This document shows positions 38,585 through 51,562 of a stretch of DNA of 64,000 nucleotides, one piece after another (the first letter of the stretch is position 1; the number at the start of each line of letters is the position of its first letter). The DNA is from Melanocharis versteri (taxonomy: Eukaryota; Chordata; Aves; Passeriformes; Melanocharitidae): the NCBI GenBank assembly GCA_013397845.1, contig VZTG01007436.1, positions 1,524,181 through 1,588,180 of the forward strand. Direction: 5' to 3'. A program made the translations under genes and the position numbers. A model generated the notes under the pieces. That model saw only the letters and a program-made list of their open reading frames with translations, ran no database searches and had not been told where the DNA came from.

Positions 38585-41500
38585 ATGTTTCTCTCCTTTT
38601 TTTTTTCTGCTTAAAAGTAAAACAACAGAAACAAACAAAAAAATTCAACCTATCGGAGACTTTTGAGGCTGGACAGAGATATTAATGGCAATCCACAAAA
38701 TACAAGGTAGCACAGAAGCTTTAAAACTGTCTTGTCATTCTACATCATTTCCCAAACACCTGGAGCACTGGAGTACACCCCAAATGGCCAGAGCCTGCAT
38801 GGTTCCCTGCCTGGGCTGTGGAGCCTGGGTTTCCCCAGTGGTCCAGGAGTTGCCCTGGAAGCCCAGGCTGGAGGTGGCATTGCCTGCCTGCAGGGAGCAC
38901 GCAGGAAGGGCTGTGGGTGACTCCATGCTGTTTGCATGCAGCAGGGTGCAGCTCCTGAGGGACCCGGTCATACCAGAACCTTGTCTACAGCAACCTAGTG
39001 GAGCTTTGTATCTCCCCAGTATTGTCCAGCCACTTGAAAACTACAGTCTGCAAAGCTCTTTGGTTTGGTTTTTGGTTTGTTGGTTTAGGATTTTTTTTCC
39101 CTTTCTTTCTCTATGGTGGAAACAATCGCCATTTTCTATTGAACATCTCTCTGGCAAAAAAAAAAAAGAAAATTAAAAAACCCACACAAACCCCCAGTGA
39201 CTTGAATTGGCTAAAACATTTAACAGATTTGTGTTGCATTTGCAGATTCCAGTGGAAAAAAACTCAGCAAAGTTTTGGGGGTAAAAATGCAAACACTCCA
39301 ATATTGTAGATATGAACTAGTTAATTTTGTTATTTCAAAAAAATTTACCATTTCTATTTTTCTGTTCAGTTACTTTGTTTTGGAATTTGTTCTCCTGCAT
39401 TGCATAAAATATTTTAAAACATTAAAACAAGATTAAATGGCTTGTTCCTGGCTGAGAAAAATATGTTTTACTTAACTAAAAATGAACACAGACCGAGTAG
39501 CCACCTATTTGCCTAGCCCTAATTTTCACTTCTGTAACAGGGCCTCCTGCCATTTTGCCATGGTTGTTCCCTTGTCTCCTCAAGACTGAACTGAGCTGTG
39601 GAGAGATTAAATGAATGTCTGGATTCCCAGGAGGAGTCTGGCAAGGCATCAGTTGGACCACAATCACCTTTCCTCTTTCCGTTTTGCTAGCACCTTCCTG
39701 GCTGGCACAGCTCTGCCTGTGGTTATGCTGATAGCCCGGATGGGGACAGGTGTCTTTCAATAACAAGTCCTTACATGAGGTTATTGAGAGCCTCAGGCAC
39801 AGCAGGGCCTGTGGTTACTACAATAGCACAAACACTACCTAACAATAACATGATACAGAAAGCTCCTGCAGCCAAATATCCTAAATTCCCTCAATCAAAA
39901 ACCTGACAAACTAAATGGCTCGAAATTCCAAAGCATGGGGTCAGAATATAATTCATGTGGAAGGGAAAAAAAATAAAAAAGCAGCCTCTTGATGCATTTG
40001 AAAATGCTGTCTACTCTGTTTTTTCTTCTCTTTCTCTCAGCAAGCATCTCTGTACTCATCTTTTGCACTCCTTGCTCTTTTCTCTCAGGTAGTGTGTAAC
40101 ACTATGGCTCTTTGTCCTCCTGATGGAAAAATCCAGATGGAAAGAAATGTGGTTCACAAGGAAATGATCATGTTAGTGGAATTAATCTTTTAGATACTGT
40201 AATGTGAAATATGATCTTCCTTTTTGTTAAGAAGACCCAGTCTGTGTCTCTACACTTTGGTCAGAATCTGATGCTAAGAGAACCCAGGAGTCTCTTGAGG
40301 TAGAGCTGAAAGCTTCGTGTGCAGAAACAGGCACATTTAAAAGCAATAGCAAAGTTAAAACAGCCAGATGGGAACCTAGCAGGCAACCGAGAGGGGAACT
40401 CTCTGTTTTCCTTGCAAGCCTACAGGGGCTTGTTTGCAGGAATTAGAATCTCTCACCAGCAGTTCACTGCAGCTCTAATACCAAGTGGTATGGAAAATGA
40501 GAAGCAGGTTATAGCTGATGGTTTAAATGAGGCACCTATGGGAATTTAGAAATGAGATCCTGGACTTGTCTTGGTGTAGACTGTGCACATGGCAGAGCAA
40601 TATTGCTTTCTTGGCTGACTGCATCATATATTATGGCCTTTTATTTTGCCCACAGTCAAACAGCAGGGAATAGTAGAACTTCGTTGCTCCAGCTCACTGT
40701 TCAAACTCTGATCTGCCTCACCAGAGGCAATGCCCCTGAATAATGGAAAGCAGAATCAGCCCCTCAGCCTCAGTGCGGGTACGTGTTCAATGCAGCACTG
40801 TATAAATGCTATTGCCATTATTTTGGATTGAAGAGAAAAGCAGAATGTACAATTAAAGCCCTGATTGGTTCAGTTTTTAAGAGAATTTACTACCTGGGAG
40901 AGATGCCAGATCGAGGGCTCTGGAAAACACAGCCCACCCTTTAACCAGAGTGTCAGGAAAGAGCAGGAGCAGCCCTCCAAGCCTCCTCCACGGCTTCCCT
41001 CTCAGCCCGGCCCATCCCAGCTCAGATTGCAGATGCCCCTCACCCTACACTGGCAACCGTGTTTTACAGGGTGGGAGAAAATCCGAGTCTTTACACCTCT
41101 TCACCACTTGGTCTCCCTCCTGACATCTCCATTCACATCCGGCCTTGTACATTTATGATGGGGCCCTCTCACTTCTCCAGACTGAGCTGGACGTACCAGC
41201 TTCTGCTTGCAAGGAGCCTGAGCTGGGCTGGAAAGCTAAAGGCTCCTTGCACTGTGAGCCCTGCTGCTCCTGCGCAGGGCTGCCCATGGTGCTGGAGGGG
41301 CTGCTGCTGCCGCCCCACAGGAGCTGTGTCCACCTGGGGACGGCAGGAATGCACAAGGCCATTTCAGTAGAGGGAGCAATCACAGGGCAGGGCAGGTGAG
41401 AGCAATCAGCCTCAGGTGGGTTTTGGATAGCAAAGCTGGTGGTTTCGCTCCTGGTGGTGAGGCAGGTCCCAGGTGAAGTGGGAAAACAGGGGGGTGCATG

Positions 41501-44500
41501 TCCAGGCACAGGCATGCAGGTGGAGATGGAGCCTGAGCATCTCAGCTCAGAGGGGCCCCTGAGTGAGGCGGGGAGCCCCAGCGAGGCTTCCCACCACTTG
41601 CTCTCGCACAGCACCTTCCAGCAGCCCCATCCCAGATCACAGAGCCACTGCTGTCCTTGGACAAGGCAAGCCCCAGGAGGGGCAGAGCTTGCTGAGCTCA
41701 GGCTCAGTGGGGTGAGCTTCACCTGTGCCTTGCTAGTTTTTGGGGAGAGGGTGCTACCTTACAGAAGCGCTCCTGGAGAGCATTTCCTCTTCTTTGCAAT
41801 GTAATGGATCTGCGCATATTTTCCCCAAACTCTTGTCATTCCAAGGAGGGAGAACATTTGTGCTGCCCCCCTCCCGCCTCCCCCAACCCCTCCTATTTGA
41901 GAGTCACGCAGCCTAGGGAGAAGCATTTGCCCACGCACAGGGCTAAGGCTGCAGGAAAGGATGGCTTAAAAATGGAGGCACTGGTTGGAAAAATGGGGAG
42001 TCCTGCTGGCAGTGACAGGTCATGGCTGTGGCATGATGCCAGCTTTTACATCTGCAGCTTTCAGATTCAAAAGAGATAAAGAAAGAAGTATTACCTTAGC
42101 AGCTGGCATCTCTGAGCTATGGAATGAACCATCCCCAGCAAGACAGCGCTGCCCTCCACAGGCTCCTAGCACAATTTCCGACTGTCTGTGGATATCTGTC
42201 GAGACTAGGGTGATGCTTTCCCCTTTATTTCTCCTCTGGGGCATTGCTGTCCAGGGTACCACAGCTAGGAATTCAAGCCCCCAAAACTACTGATTTTTTG
42301 GATGCATCTCAACTGGGCTCATGCTTCCCCTGAATTAAAATTGTCTAGTCTTAAGTCCTGCTGGCAGCAGCCATAACTGTGCTGTATGCTGTAATCAGGG
42401 GAGCACACAATCACCATGCAGCTAACTGCTTCTAATAGTAGAAACTTTGCTCTAATCTTATATAACGCCAGTAATGGAGCAGAGAGGCTGTGGCTTGTGA
42501 GGAGCTTAGACAGAAAGCTTTCTTGGGCAGCTCATGCCCTGAGGGCAGAGAAGCTGCAGCTGCAGTGAGAGCAAGAAAAACAAAATGACCTTGATATTGA
42601 TAACAGTTCAGTGAGTGCTGTCGCAGCCAGTGCTGTGCCAAGACATCACTGGTGCCACAGGCTGTCGATAGGTGTAAGTTCTGATAAAAATGGTGTCAAA
42701 GAGGCCAGACTGAGAGAGGGATGCAGGGAAATAATGTCTTGCAAGCTTCAGGAAAGACAAACAAGGCTGTTAATATATTGCTATTAAAAGGGGCTCCAAA
42801 GCACTTGCACTTCTGCAGGCAGTATGGATTTGTGTGACTGTGGATTAAAGGGGTTTTTTTCTTCTTGATTTACTCCTCAAATGATTTTTATCTGACTGCT
42901 GCTGTCAATACAAAATTGACAATGCTGTCAAGTTTGCAAGATTTCAGAATATTTGAAGGCATGAGAAAGGGGTTTTGATATTCCTCAGTCGTTTGGCAGG
43001 GGTAGCTTTGAGCTGTCTCTCCCTGCACTTTTAAAGTAAGCAGTGAAGTGCTCTCCTTGCTTTGCCTTGCTTGAAAGGGTACATACAAAAAAGGCACCTT
43101 TTTCTAAGGTTGACAAAGCTGTACAAATTCTTTGCTGTGGAATCAAGAGCAAACTTCAAAACTCTACAGTGGAAGATCTATTTTGTCACTTGAGTTTTTC
43201 AGGCACATCACAGAGCTTTCCAGCGACATTCTCAGCTCTGTTGGGGCAGAGTGGAATGTTTTTTCTTTAGATTTTTTTTTTTCAACTGCTGACTTTAAAA
43301 TCATTATTTGATTTTGATTGTCATCTTTTAAGAAGAGTGATTGTATGTCACAAAGGAATTGACCACTGATAAGCACATGAGAATAACTAAAAGGAAATAT
43401 TAAGATACAGAAGTGGGATTTCCTGTCTCTTGCAAACTTTTGATTATGTGTCTGATGAGTATTTGCTCCTAATTTCTTACCTTGAATTTGAAGAAATAAA
43501 ACTGTGAATGGTTTTCCTGTTGCATCTCCCTGGTATCAGGGTGCCAGGTAAATCAGAGTGAAGTAAGAACTGCCTTATCAGGGGCTGTGGGCAAAGCAGT
43601 GTGTGCAGCCGCCTCTCCAGGCAGTGAGGGATGAGGGGTCATGGGCAGGGGGGACATGCTGCTGCTCCATGGAATGCCTAGTCTCAGGGTCACTGGGCAG
43701 GAGTTTCCCTGCCTGGTCCTGCTGCTATGTCTCTGTGAGAAGCAGGCAGCATGGTGCTGCCCCACTCCTGAGACTGAGGCTGTGCAAGCCTTGCAGTTGG
43801 TCAGGCAGGGCAGAAGCAAGGGTTGTTTTGTGCCAGCAAGTTTTTGGAGGGTATTTTCACTTTATCTTGCCAGGTTTGATGCTGTTGTTTTTCTGACTGT
43901 GTTTCGTGCTGTGGCTTGGTGTGGACTGTAGACGGATGCCAAGGCTCATAGTTAGGGTGATGGAGGGGAGAAGAGCCTCCAGCAAAGCAGCAGCCTCAGG
44001 GCTCCCAAGAGGGAGAGTTGAGCACAGGTAGAAGGAAGGAGTGCGTCCTTGCTGGAGGCTGTGCCTGCTGCAGGTGGTTTACAACAGACAGTTTGGGAAC
44101 ACACCGCAAATGTAATGGTCCATTTTCCCAAAGCAAACCTCCATGCCTCCAGCACAGTCTTGGGAAGACTGTCCTCTGCTTGAGAATGTTGCTTCGAGCA
44201 GGAATGCATTAAGGACTGTGAGATTCTCAGGTACAAGGGCAATGGGAGCCACCCATGAGCACTAACATCCTTTCTCTCCAATGCTTGGCATCCCAAGCAG
44301 TCATTTTTGCGGGTGCTAGTGAAAATGAGCAAAGCTTTGAAGAGCTTTTATATAACACTCTCTTCTCAGGCTGGAAATTTTCTTAGTGAGTAGTTTTTCT
44401 GAATGGCTCTGAATTTTGCATTCCTTTTAAGGGAAAATACTAGTATTTTTTCTTTTTGAATTTTTAAAAAATTATCATATATCATTTTCATATTTTTACC

Positions 44501-45208
44501 TCAACTGTGTGGGAAGAGCTATTGTGGCAGGAGAGTTGGGGTCACAAGTATTCATTTTCAAAAATCCTCTGTGTGATTGCAGGAAAAGGGGGGAAAAAAC
44601 AGGAACCTAAATTCAGTCTTATATAAATCTTATGTGCATTTTTAACAAAATAATGAAAATGTTTTGGTTTAGAATTAAGCGAACAATGCGGGGCATTTGG
44701 ATAGGTTTTGTGGTGTTTACATTGAGAGACCAGACGGAAATAGTGGTTGCAGTAAAAGGAAAAGCTTTGCATGCCTATCAGACAAGATCTTCCTATGGTT
44801 TGATAGGGAACAAAGATAGCTTTGTTAAGGAGCTATGAAGACCTGAGAGCAACATTGGCAAAAAGAAGCCTTTTCAAAATATTTAGGGTTCACTTGATGA
44901 TGCCTTGTCATTACATTATGAAGTCTCACCTGTTACGCAACTCCCCTTTGCTCTTTATAGACAGCAGCTGGGGACCTTCAGGAAACACAAGGTCTAAAAA
45001 ACAGACACTTTGCTCTGGGAAAACCAAAGAACCCCTGCTACGAGATCAACTAGTAGAGCTGGAAGAATTAGTCAAGCTTTTAAATATGCAAGAGGGGCTG
45101 TATTTTTTTTGCAGTGATGCCAACTAATCTAATTATAAATTAGACTGTTTTACTGACAACCCTTGTCTTAGGCCAGCGGGCAGCGCTGCTGCTAGTGAAA
45201 CGCTGTGA

Positions 45209-45240
45209 TTTTTCCTGCTGCCACAAGATGGCAGGAAAAA
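45209..45240. other. Perfect 10-bp inverted repeat around a CTCF-like word
   Basis: Arms tttttcctgc (45,209-45,218) and gcaggaaaaa (45,231-45,240) flank a 12-base loop. Across the loop and right arm, ccacaagatggcag (45,221-45,234) matches the CTCF core consensus at all but one position. Confidence 0.5.
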
Positions 45241-46230
45241 ACAATGTTGGGGGATTTAAAAATACACAGCGATGGGCATCGCAGGACGGAATACACTCCT
45301 GACCGGCATTTAAAGGGAGCACTTACAAGGAACTGTGCACGTCGGATGGAAGAAAAATGTGAAATGTAAGGAATTAATTAGATTGGTATTGACCTAGGAG
45401 TATACATCAAAAGATCTGCACTGTATCCTTTCCCATGCAGGCTTCCTGTATAAGAAAAGCCTGTGACAGTGTTCTTTTCTTGTACACCATGCAGTTTGGC
45501 CTGGTTTTGTTTTGCTGGCATAATCTGTTGTACAAACCAGTCCAAGACATAATGCACTCACCTAAACTAAAAAGCAGGGTGATTATTTTAGTCTTTTATA
45601 CTGTCTTTTTCCAAATATGGTTCTCTTCCCTGTTTCTCCAGCCATAATAGAAAAAGAGCCAAGCTAAAGGACACATCCACTGCTCTGGCTTTTGGGAACA
45701 GAAGACATGAGTGACAGCAGCTGGGCAGGAGAGCACGCCCGGGTGCTGGCAGGCTGTTGCACTGGGTTGCTGGGCTGGGCAGTGGGGTCAAATCAGTGTC
45801 CCTCTTGCCTGTTCTCCTGGGAAAACTGACCCTTCAGTGCAATGGGTGTCACAGGAGCTGCCGGGGCTTTGGAAGAGGGCTGGGATGGAGGATGCTGTGC
45901 TGTTCATGCTCTCTCCCCAGCTGCTTTCACTTCAAAAACATTTCTTAAAGGAAATAAACCCTCTACAAGAATGGAAATTGGTTTGGAAAGTACAACCAGA
46001 CTGGCTGGGGGCTTTGAGTTATCCAAAAGCATTCCACCTCAGTATGGTGGTTCCCCAGCATTCTTTTAACAGAAAAGAAAGCTGTGGAAAACTCACAAAG
46101 ATTATTGTGTGTCGATGGTAATTACCAGGAGCTTATTAACTGGTCAAAATTAATTCTGAATGGCAGCACTGCGCAGACCTGGCGGGTCCGGGCTCTGGTC
46201 CTGGCCCTGCCACGCTGCTGCTCCCCAGCA

Positions 46231-46270
46231 TGGCCTGGCCTAGCCTGGCCTGGCCTGACCCTGCCTGGCC
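46231..46270. repeat. Short TGGCC/CCTGGCC tandem repeat
   Basis: Five to six imperfect copies of tggcc/tagcc/tgacc in 40 bases, in a C-rich stretch. Confidence 0.75.
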
Positions 46271-46415
46271 TTCCCTCACTGCGGCATCGAGGACATTCAT
46301 CAGCAGCCTTTGCAGTTTGTCTGCTGAGGAGACAAAGCTCATGGTCATGGCAGCTGTGCTGCCCCATGGCAGCGGCCTTCCCAGAGCCTCCTCCAGCACC
46401 AGCCTCCCTCCTCAC

Positions 46416-46479
46416 CATCCAGCCTGCTCTTCACCCATCCAACCTTCCTCCTCACTCATCCAGCCTGCTCCTCAGCTAT
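46416..46479. repeat. 20-bp tandem repeat, three units
   Basis: Units catccagcctgctcttcacc, then a 21-base variant, then catccagcctgctcctcag, in a pyrimidine-rich tract that continues to about 46,530. Confidence 0.75.
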
Positions 46480-49400
46480 CCATCAACCTTTCTTTCTCAC
46501 CCAGCCTTCACCGCTCCTTTTTTTTTCCCCCCACAGCCTGAGCTAACCTCCTTGGAGCTGATGGAGGCAAGGTGGTTGTTGCGGGCATGAGGGCAATTAG
46601 GGACTTTTGTGCTAGGACCAGTTTTTCTGTTCAGTCTATAGTAATTAAAAGTATCGAAAGGCTTAAGAAGTAGCCAATCAGTTGAAAGTCAAAAGCTGGA
46701 AGATACACAGCTGTCCTGTTTCTTCTGCTGGCTTCCTCTAGACTCTGCTCTGGGCTGATGGAGAATGAATAACTAGCCAGCCCTTCAGGTCTAACCTGCA
46801 TTGGCACCTTTTCCACCTGTCTTATGGATGCAGTGTCCACACTACTCATTAGTAAATACTGAATTCTATAACATGGGCACCAAACATCCAGAATCTGCCT
46901 CCCAGGCTGGCAATACATTTGTCACTATGAACCAAGATTCATTTCACAGTGACAACATGGAGGAGAATGACAAGGCATCAAGAGTGAAGAAGCAAAAGCA
47001 AAATGCTTAAAGCAACTTTCAGCTGTTGTGATGATAAGGGAAAAGAACTGATGACATGGGCGCCCATCACCTGGGCAGGAAAACCCTTGCCCCGCAGACC
47101 CCAACAACACTCTCTAGACACCTGTTCCCCTTCCGTGCTTGAAAGGAAAATCCTGCCCTTCCAGCAATGAAGCATTAACTGCAAATGTCAATTTGCTATC
47201 TTTTTTAGTGAAGACAATAGTGAGAACCCCTTCACCACAAGTAGTTCATCCAGAAAGCAAAGGCAAATTCAGGGCTGTCCAGGAATTTGAAACCACTGGG
47301 TAGAAGGCATTTTCTATTTCTATTCTACTGGGATATATATCTGAGTTTTTAATTTTTGTTCTGTTGAGCAAGGTGTATATGCCTGAGAGGGAACAAGCAC
47401 ATGTGCATGTCAGCTCCGAAGGGAGGAACCCCCTGCACAGGTGACATAATCACACTTGTGGTGCTGGAGCAGGTCTTGAGAGGCCTACACTGATCTCTGC
47501 ACTTCTCCTGCCATTTTTCACTATTGCCACAAGTAAGGGCTGAGATTGGATGGACCAACTCAAGTCTTAACCCAAAAGATCTAATCTGATCTGAAATGCA
47601 GGTGCCCATAGCTAAGTGAGCTTAATTGGGCCCTTCTCTCTATTTCTGAGACTGTCGGGCACAGGAAGGTGGTTGCTGACTATTGGAACAGAAAAATGTG
47701 TCACAGGGCTGAGGTGCTTTTCTTATCCTGACTTACTAAATGTCTGTCCCACTTCCTTCATCCGTGAATGTGTCTGTCATGCCTGTCCCACTTTCTGCCT
47801 TTCTAGGGTCATAAGCAATAGTGATTACCAAGTAACTTCATCTCGTCCCTCTATTAGCTTAACCATTCCCTTGATGGATCACAGACTGGGTGACGACATG
47901 CAAAATCTCTCTCATTAAAACCTCAAACCCCCTCTGCTCTCAGAGGTGCTCGCATGGTGATGAAGCTCCCTTTGCACACAGGCAGCCTTGTCTTCTGCCT
48001 GGTTACATCTCCTCGAGGCAGGATGGTGCATCTTGACTTTACAGCTGCTCTATGTGGCTACACGTGCTTTCACAGCAGAATCTACCAGCACCAACCACCC
48101 CCGTGCAGGGATCTGAAAGAGTGCTGCCTTTTTGCACAGGAATGAGCCTGCTGTCCCCAGAGAACATAAAGACAAAATCCTGGCCAAAGAGGGAACCATG
48201 AGAACAGAGCTAAGGTTATGACTTTGTAAATGTTTATCTTCAGTCTGTATTTGATGTCTGGATAATAAGGTGATCAGTGTCTCTTACAGAAACATAAGAC
48301 AGGTTAAACAACAGAGGGGCACACAGTGGTTTTCTTGAGCTGCAGCACAGAGCATGTGCAGGGCCTTACCATTCCCCACTTGCCCCCTTTGTGGCTGATG
48401 GATGCTTTCATGCAGTGTCTCTTCCTAAGCCCTTCAGATCTGAGCTGTAAGTATGGTCGATACAGCTGTGCTGCTTTTTTTTCTAAAAAGAATGGCTTTC
48501 CCTTTGTGCTGTTTGCATTTAGTCATGCTGCTTTGGTTCACTCACCGTTTTCCTCAGTTTGGTAAAGAAGCTATCTGTGAAAACAAGAATGGAAAAAAAG
48601 AAAATTATCAAAGACAGTTTTTTATATACACGGTGAAGAGATGTTTCAAAGTGAGTCTATCAGGTTATTCACCTAAGTATTATTTCTGCCCTTGAAAATC
48701 TTTCACTTACAGTGCTTAATTGGTCTGTGCAAATCCATTGCCAAAGAGGTAATTGGCCATTTTTATAGAAGGATCAGAAACAAAAACACTCCAGCCTATT
48801 GTTCTAAAAATGGGGAAAAAAAAAAGAGGAATTATGGAAAGAATATGTTTCAGGGCATCATCCAGCCTCTCTTGAAACTATGCAAATTCACTTGGTGAAA
48901 ACAACAGCAGACACAATGAAATGAGTTCTATATGAAGAACTGAGATCTCAAATGTGATATTATGCAGAAGGTAAAGAGTCTGTACTAAATAAGTAACAGC
49001 TCAACGTGTTATCAAGGGTGCACTTTGATTTTGATGAATGTTAAAAGAACCTTTAGCCTTGAAAATAAAGAGGATAATTTCTCTCTAGGCAATGGCTGCT
49101 CGTGAAAGCCATAAAATAAGAGCACTGGAGCCCTAATTCTATAGTGCTTTTTAAATGATTTTCAAATGGTCCAGCTGCTTTGTGCCACAATAACACAAGG
49201 CAGAGATATTTACGCCGGCAATAACAAGCATGCATCAGCCTGCCCGAGCTGCTCTCCGCAGGCAGCCTGGGGGAGGCGAAACACACGTGGAAAGATGATA
49301 CTTGCCAATGTGGATTGATCACAATCACACCATGGTCAGAGCAATCCTGGGAAGCCGCTTTTTCCACCAGAAAACTTGATTGTTTATCTTGTCTGTGTGT

Positions 49401-50970
49401 TGCCTGTGAAGCACAGGATCTATGTGGCTGGCAATGCTGGTTCTATTTTGACACTTGACAGCCTGCCAGCAATGTGTGCCTCTTAGGCCATACCGTCCTT
49501 GGCGGACTTCTCTCTTCAGATATAGGAGGGCAAATTCACCCCTGGGTTACACTGCTGGTTTGGGGTGGGAGTTTCCACAAGGACTAGTGTGGCCCCAGCT
49601 TTGGTGTTCTGATGCAGCACTGCATTATCTTCTCCAGAAATGCATGCATGCGGCAAGTGAACTCTGGGAAAATGGTGTGGAATTCTGGTGAAACACTAAA
49701 TTGCCACCAGCAACTTTCCCCAGGGATTTTACCCCTGCATATTTAGGACTTCAGTCTAAAATTACAATTTATTTTCCAAACAAATGCTCTAAGATGAGAA
49801 CTACCCTGGGGTGGTCTAGCTTAGCTTCCCAATTTGGGTAGTCATTTCAACAGTTCAAAAAAAAGTTTCAATTTTTTTTCTTTACAGTCCCCTCTCTTGA
49901 CAAGACATTGACAAAAGGCAGGGTACTGGGAGAAACCTGCCTTCTGAGCCAGCAGAACTGGCTTTAAAGAGCAGTTCCTTTACAAAATATTCCGTTAAAA
50001 TTAAATAACTTGTCTCTTTCCATGTTCACTAGTGTTAGAGGCACAGCAATGTTCAAGTAATGAGAATTTTGGTGGGAACAGGAAATTTTGAGCATGAGAG
50101 AAACAGCTCATTTATGGATGAAAATTTATTACACTTGCAGTAATTCTCAGGTCCATAAAACTGAGATAGAGCTGGGCAGAGGGCATGGCAGGAGGAAGTT
50201 GCCTCTGGAAAGTCCCCAGCCATTGAGCATCTATTGTCACCAGGGTGAGAAAACTGTCTCCCATCTGGGTGACTTCTTGTACAGGTTGGACAGTATTTTC
50301 CCCTTTTCATTTGCTGATCCCAATCAGCAAAACAGGTTAACATATTTTTATGTCCAGGGATATACTTAAGAGCTTTAATTTTAAACAGGGACCTATTTTC
50401 TCTTGGAGTTGAGTTTTAAGAGTTTTAGTGAGCAGAATGGACAACAAATTAGGAATGTATCCCAGAGGAGTACCTAGCATATTTGCTGCCTTCATTTAAC
50501 CAACTGATTGAGGAATGACAGGAGCATACAAAATTCAGAAACACTCTATATCCTAAGCAGAGAGGAAAAATATATTTGAAGCCAAAGCTTTAGGTCATGT
50601 TCCTTTCATCTTTATCTCATATTCAGGTTCCTTGTCTGACATTTCTCCTTGTCGCTTTGTGTTCTTTTAATTTCATAAGAGTTTAGAGTTTACATAGGTG
50701 TATACTGTATCTTAGTTCAATATGTAGATCCTGCAGCTTGATGAAATCGCACACTACTGGATAACTCTTTGGATAGCATTGCCTAGAGGTAAGTGGCAGA
50801 ATATCACAAGGTAAGCCAGCATAAAGGAAGCAGATCTGCTTTTTCTAAGAATACAGCAAATAAAGATTTTTCCTGTCAAAACAGAAAGGAATACACATAG
50901 TGCTGTTCCAGGCTGCACGGAATAGTGCCATGGTCACAGATTGCGTAAGTTTGTACTTCTGCCTCACTTG

Positions 50971-50990
50971 CATCTCATCTCATCTCATCT
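50971..50990. repeat. (CATCT)4 pentamer repeat
   Basis: Four perfect CATCT units. Confidence 0.95.
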
Positions 50991-51541
50991 CTGAGAGATC
51001 CAATTTACAGCAGCTAAGATAAAGTAGCCTCCAGGGTATTGCATTCAGCCCTTTCATAAATCAAGAACTGCTTTTTGTTACTAGAGATCTGAGTCCAGAA
51101 ACAGAGGAAAACACATGGCATTAGGCTTTGTAAATGGCCAGTTGGCATGTCTCTGCATGGTAGCTCTTTGCAGCTTTTGGCTGTTTCTCAAACCAGAAAG
51201 TAACTATTTTTAGTTATTTGTGTTGTGTATTCTGAAGAAAAACCTAAAAAAAAAAAAAAAAAGTGATTTCTGACTGAGAACTCAGAACTTTCTTCCCTTT
51301 TATAATTGCTTTTCTTTTTTTCTCCTGCTACAGAAGATACACTCTGATGATTACCAGTACACCATGTGTGATCCTTGCCACTGATGTGGATATGGTTTTG
51401 TTGGTCACTCCTAATTGCTCAGGATCCTGGTGTTTTCCCACGTGCCAATGAAGACAATGTCTGTGAGTGGATAATTAGGCTTACCCAAGTGGTTGAGTGA
51501 CATTTAGTTAATGCTGCTAAAGTAATCTGTGATTGCTTAAT

Positions 51542-51562
51542 GCACTCGCTTAATGCGAGTGC
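51542..51562. other. Perfect 8-bp-arm hairpin with repeated TTAATGC words
   Basis: gcactcgc (51,542-51,549), loop ttaat, then gcgagtgc (51,555-51,562). The word ttaatgc occurs just before the left arm, across the loop and again near 51,615. No flanking gene or T-run is present to make it a terminator. Confidence 0.6.

Noticed and set aside
41153..41722. 189-codon minus-strand open frame in a GC-rich stretch
   Set aside because: Composition-driven, with no domain, no bordering splice pattern and competing frames of similar length on the other strand.
44822..45127. 101-codon plus-strand open frame
   Set aside because: No recognised family, no splice context and ordinary length for chance.
46084..46590. 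168-codon plus-strand open frame
   Set aside because: It is made largely of pyrimidine-rich tandem repeat translated as Ser/Pro/Leu-rich sequence, with no family resemblance.
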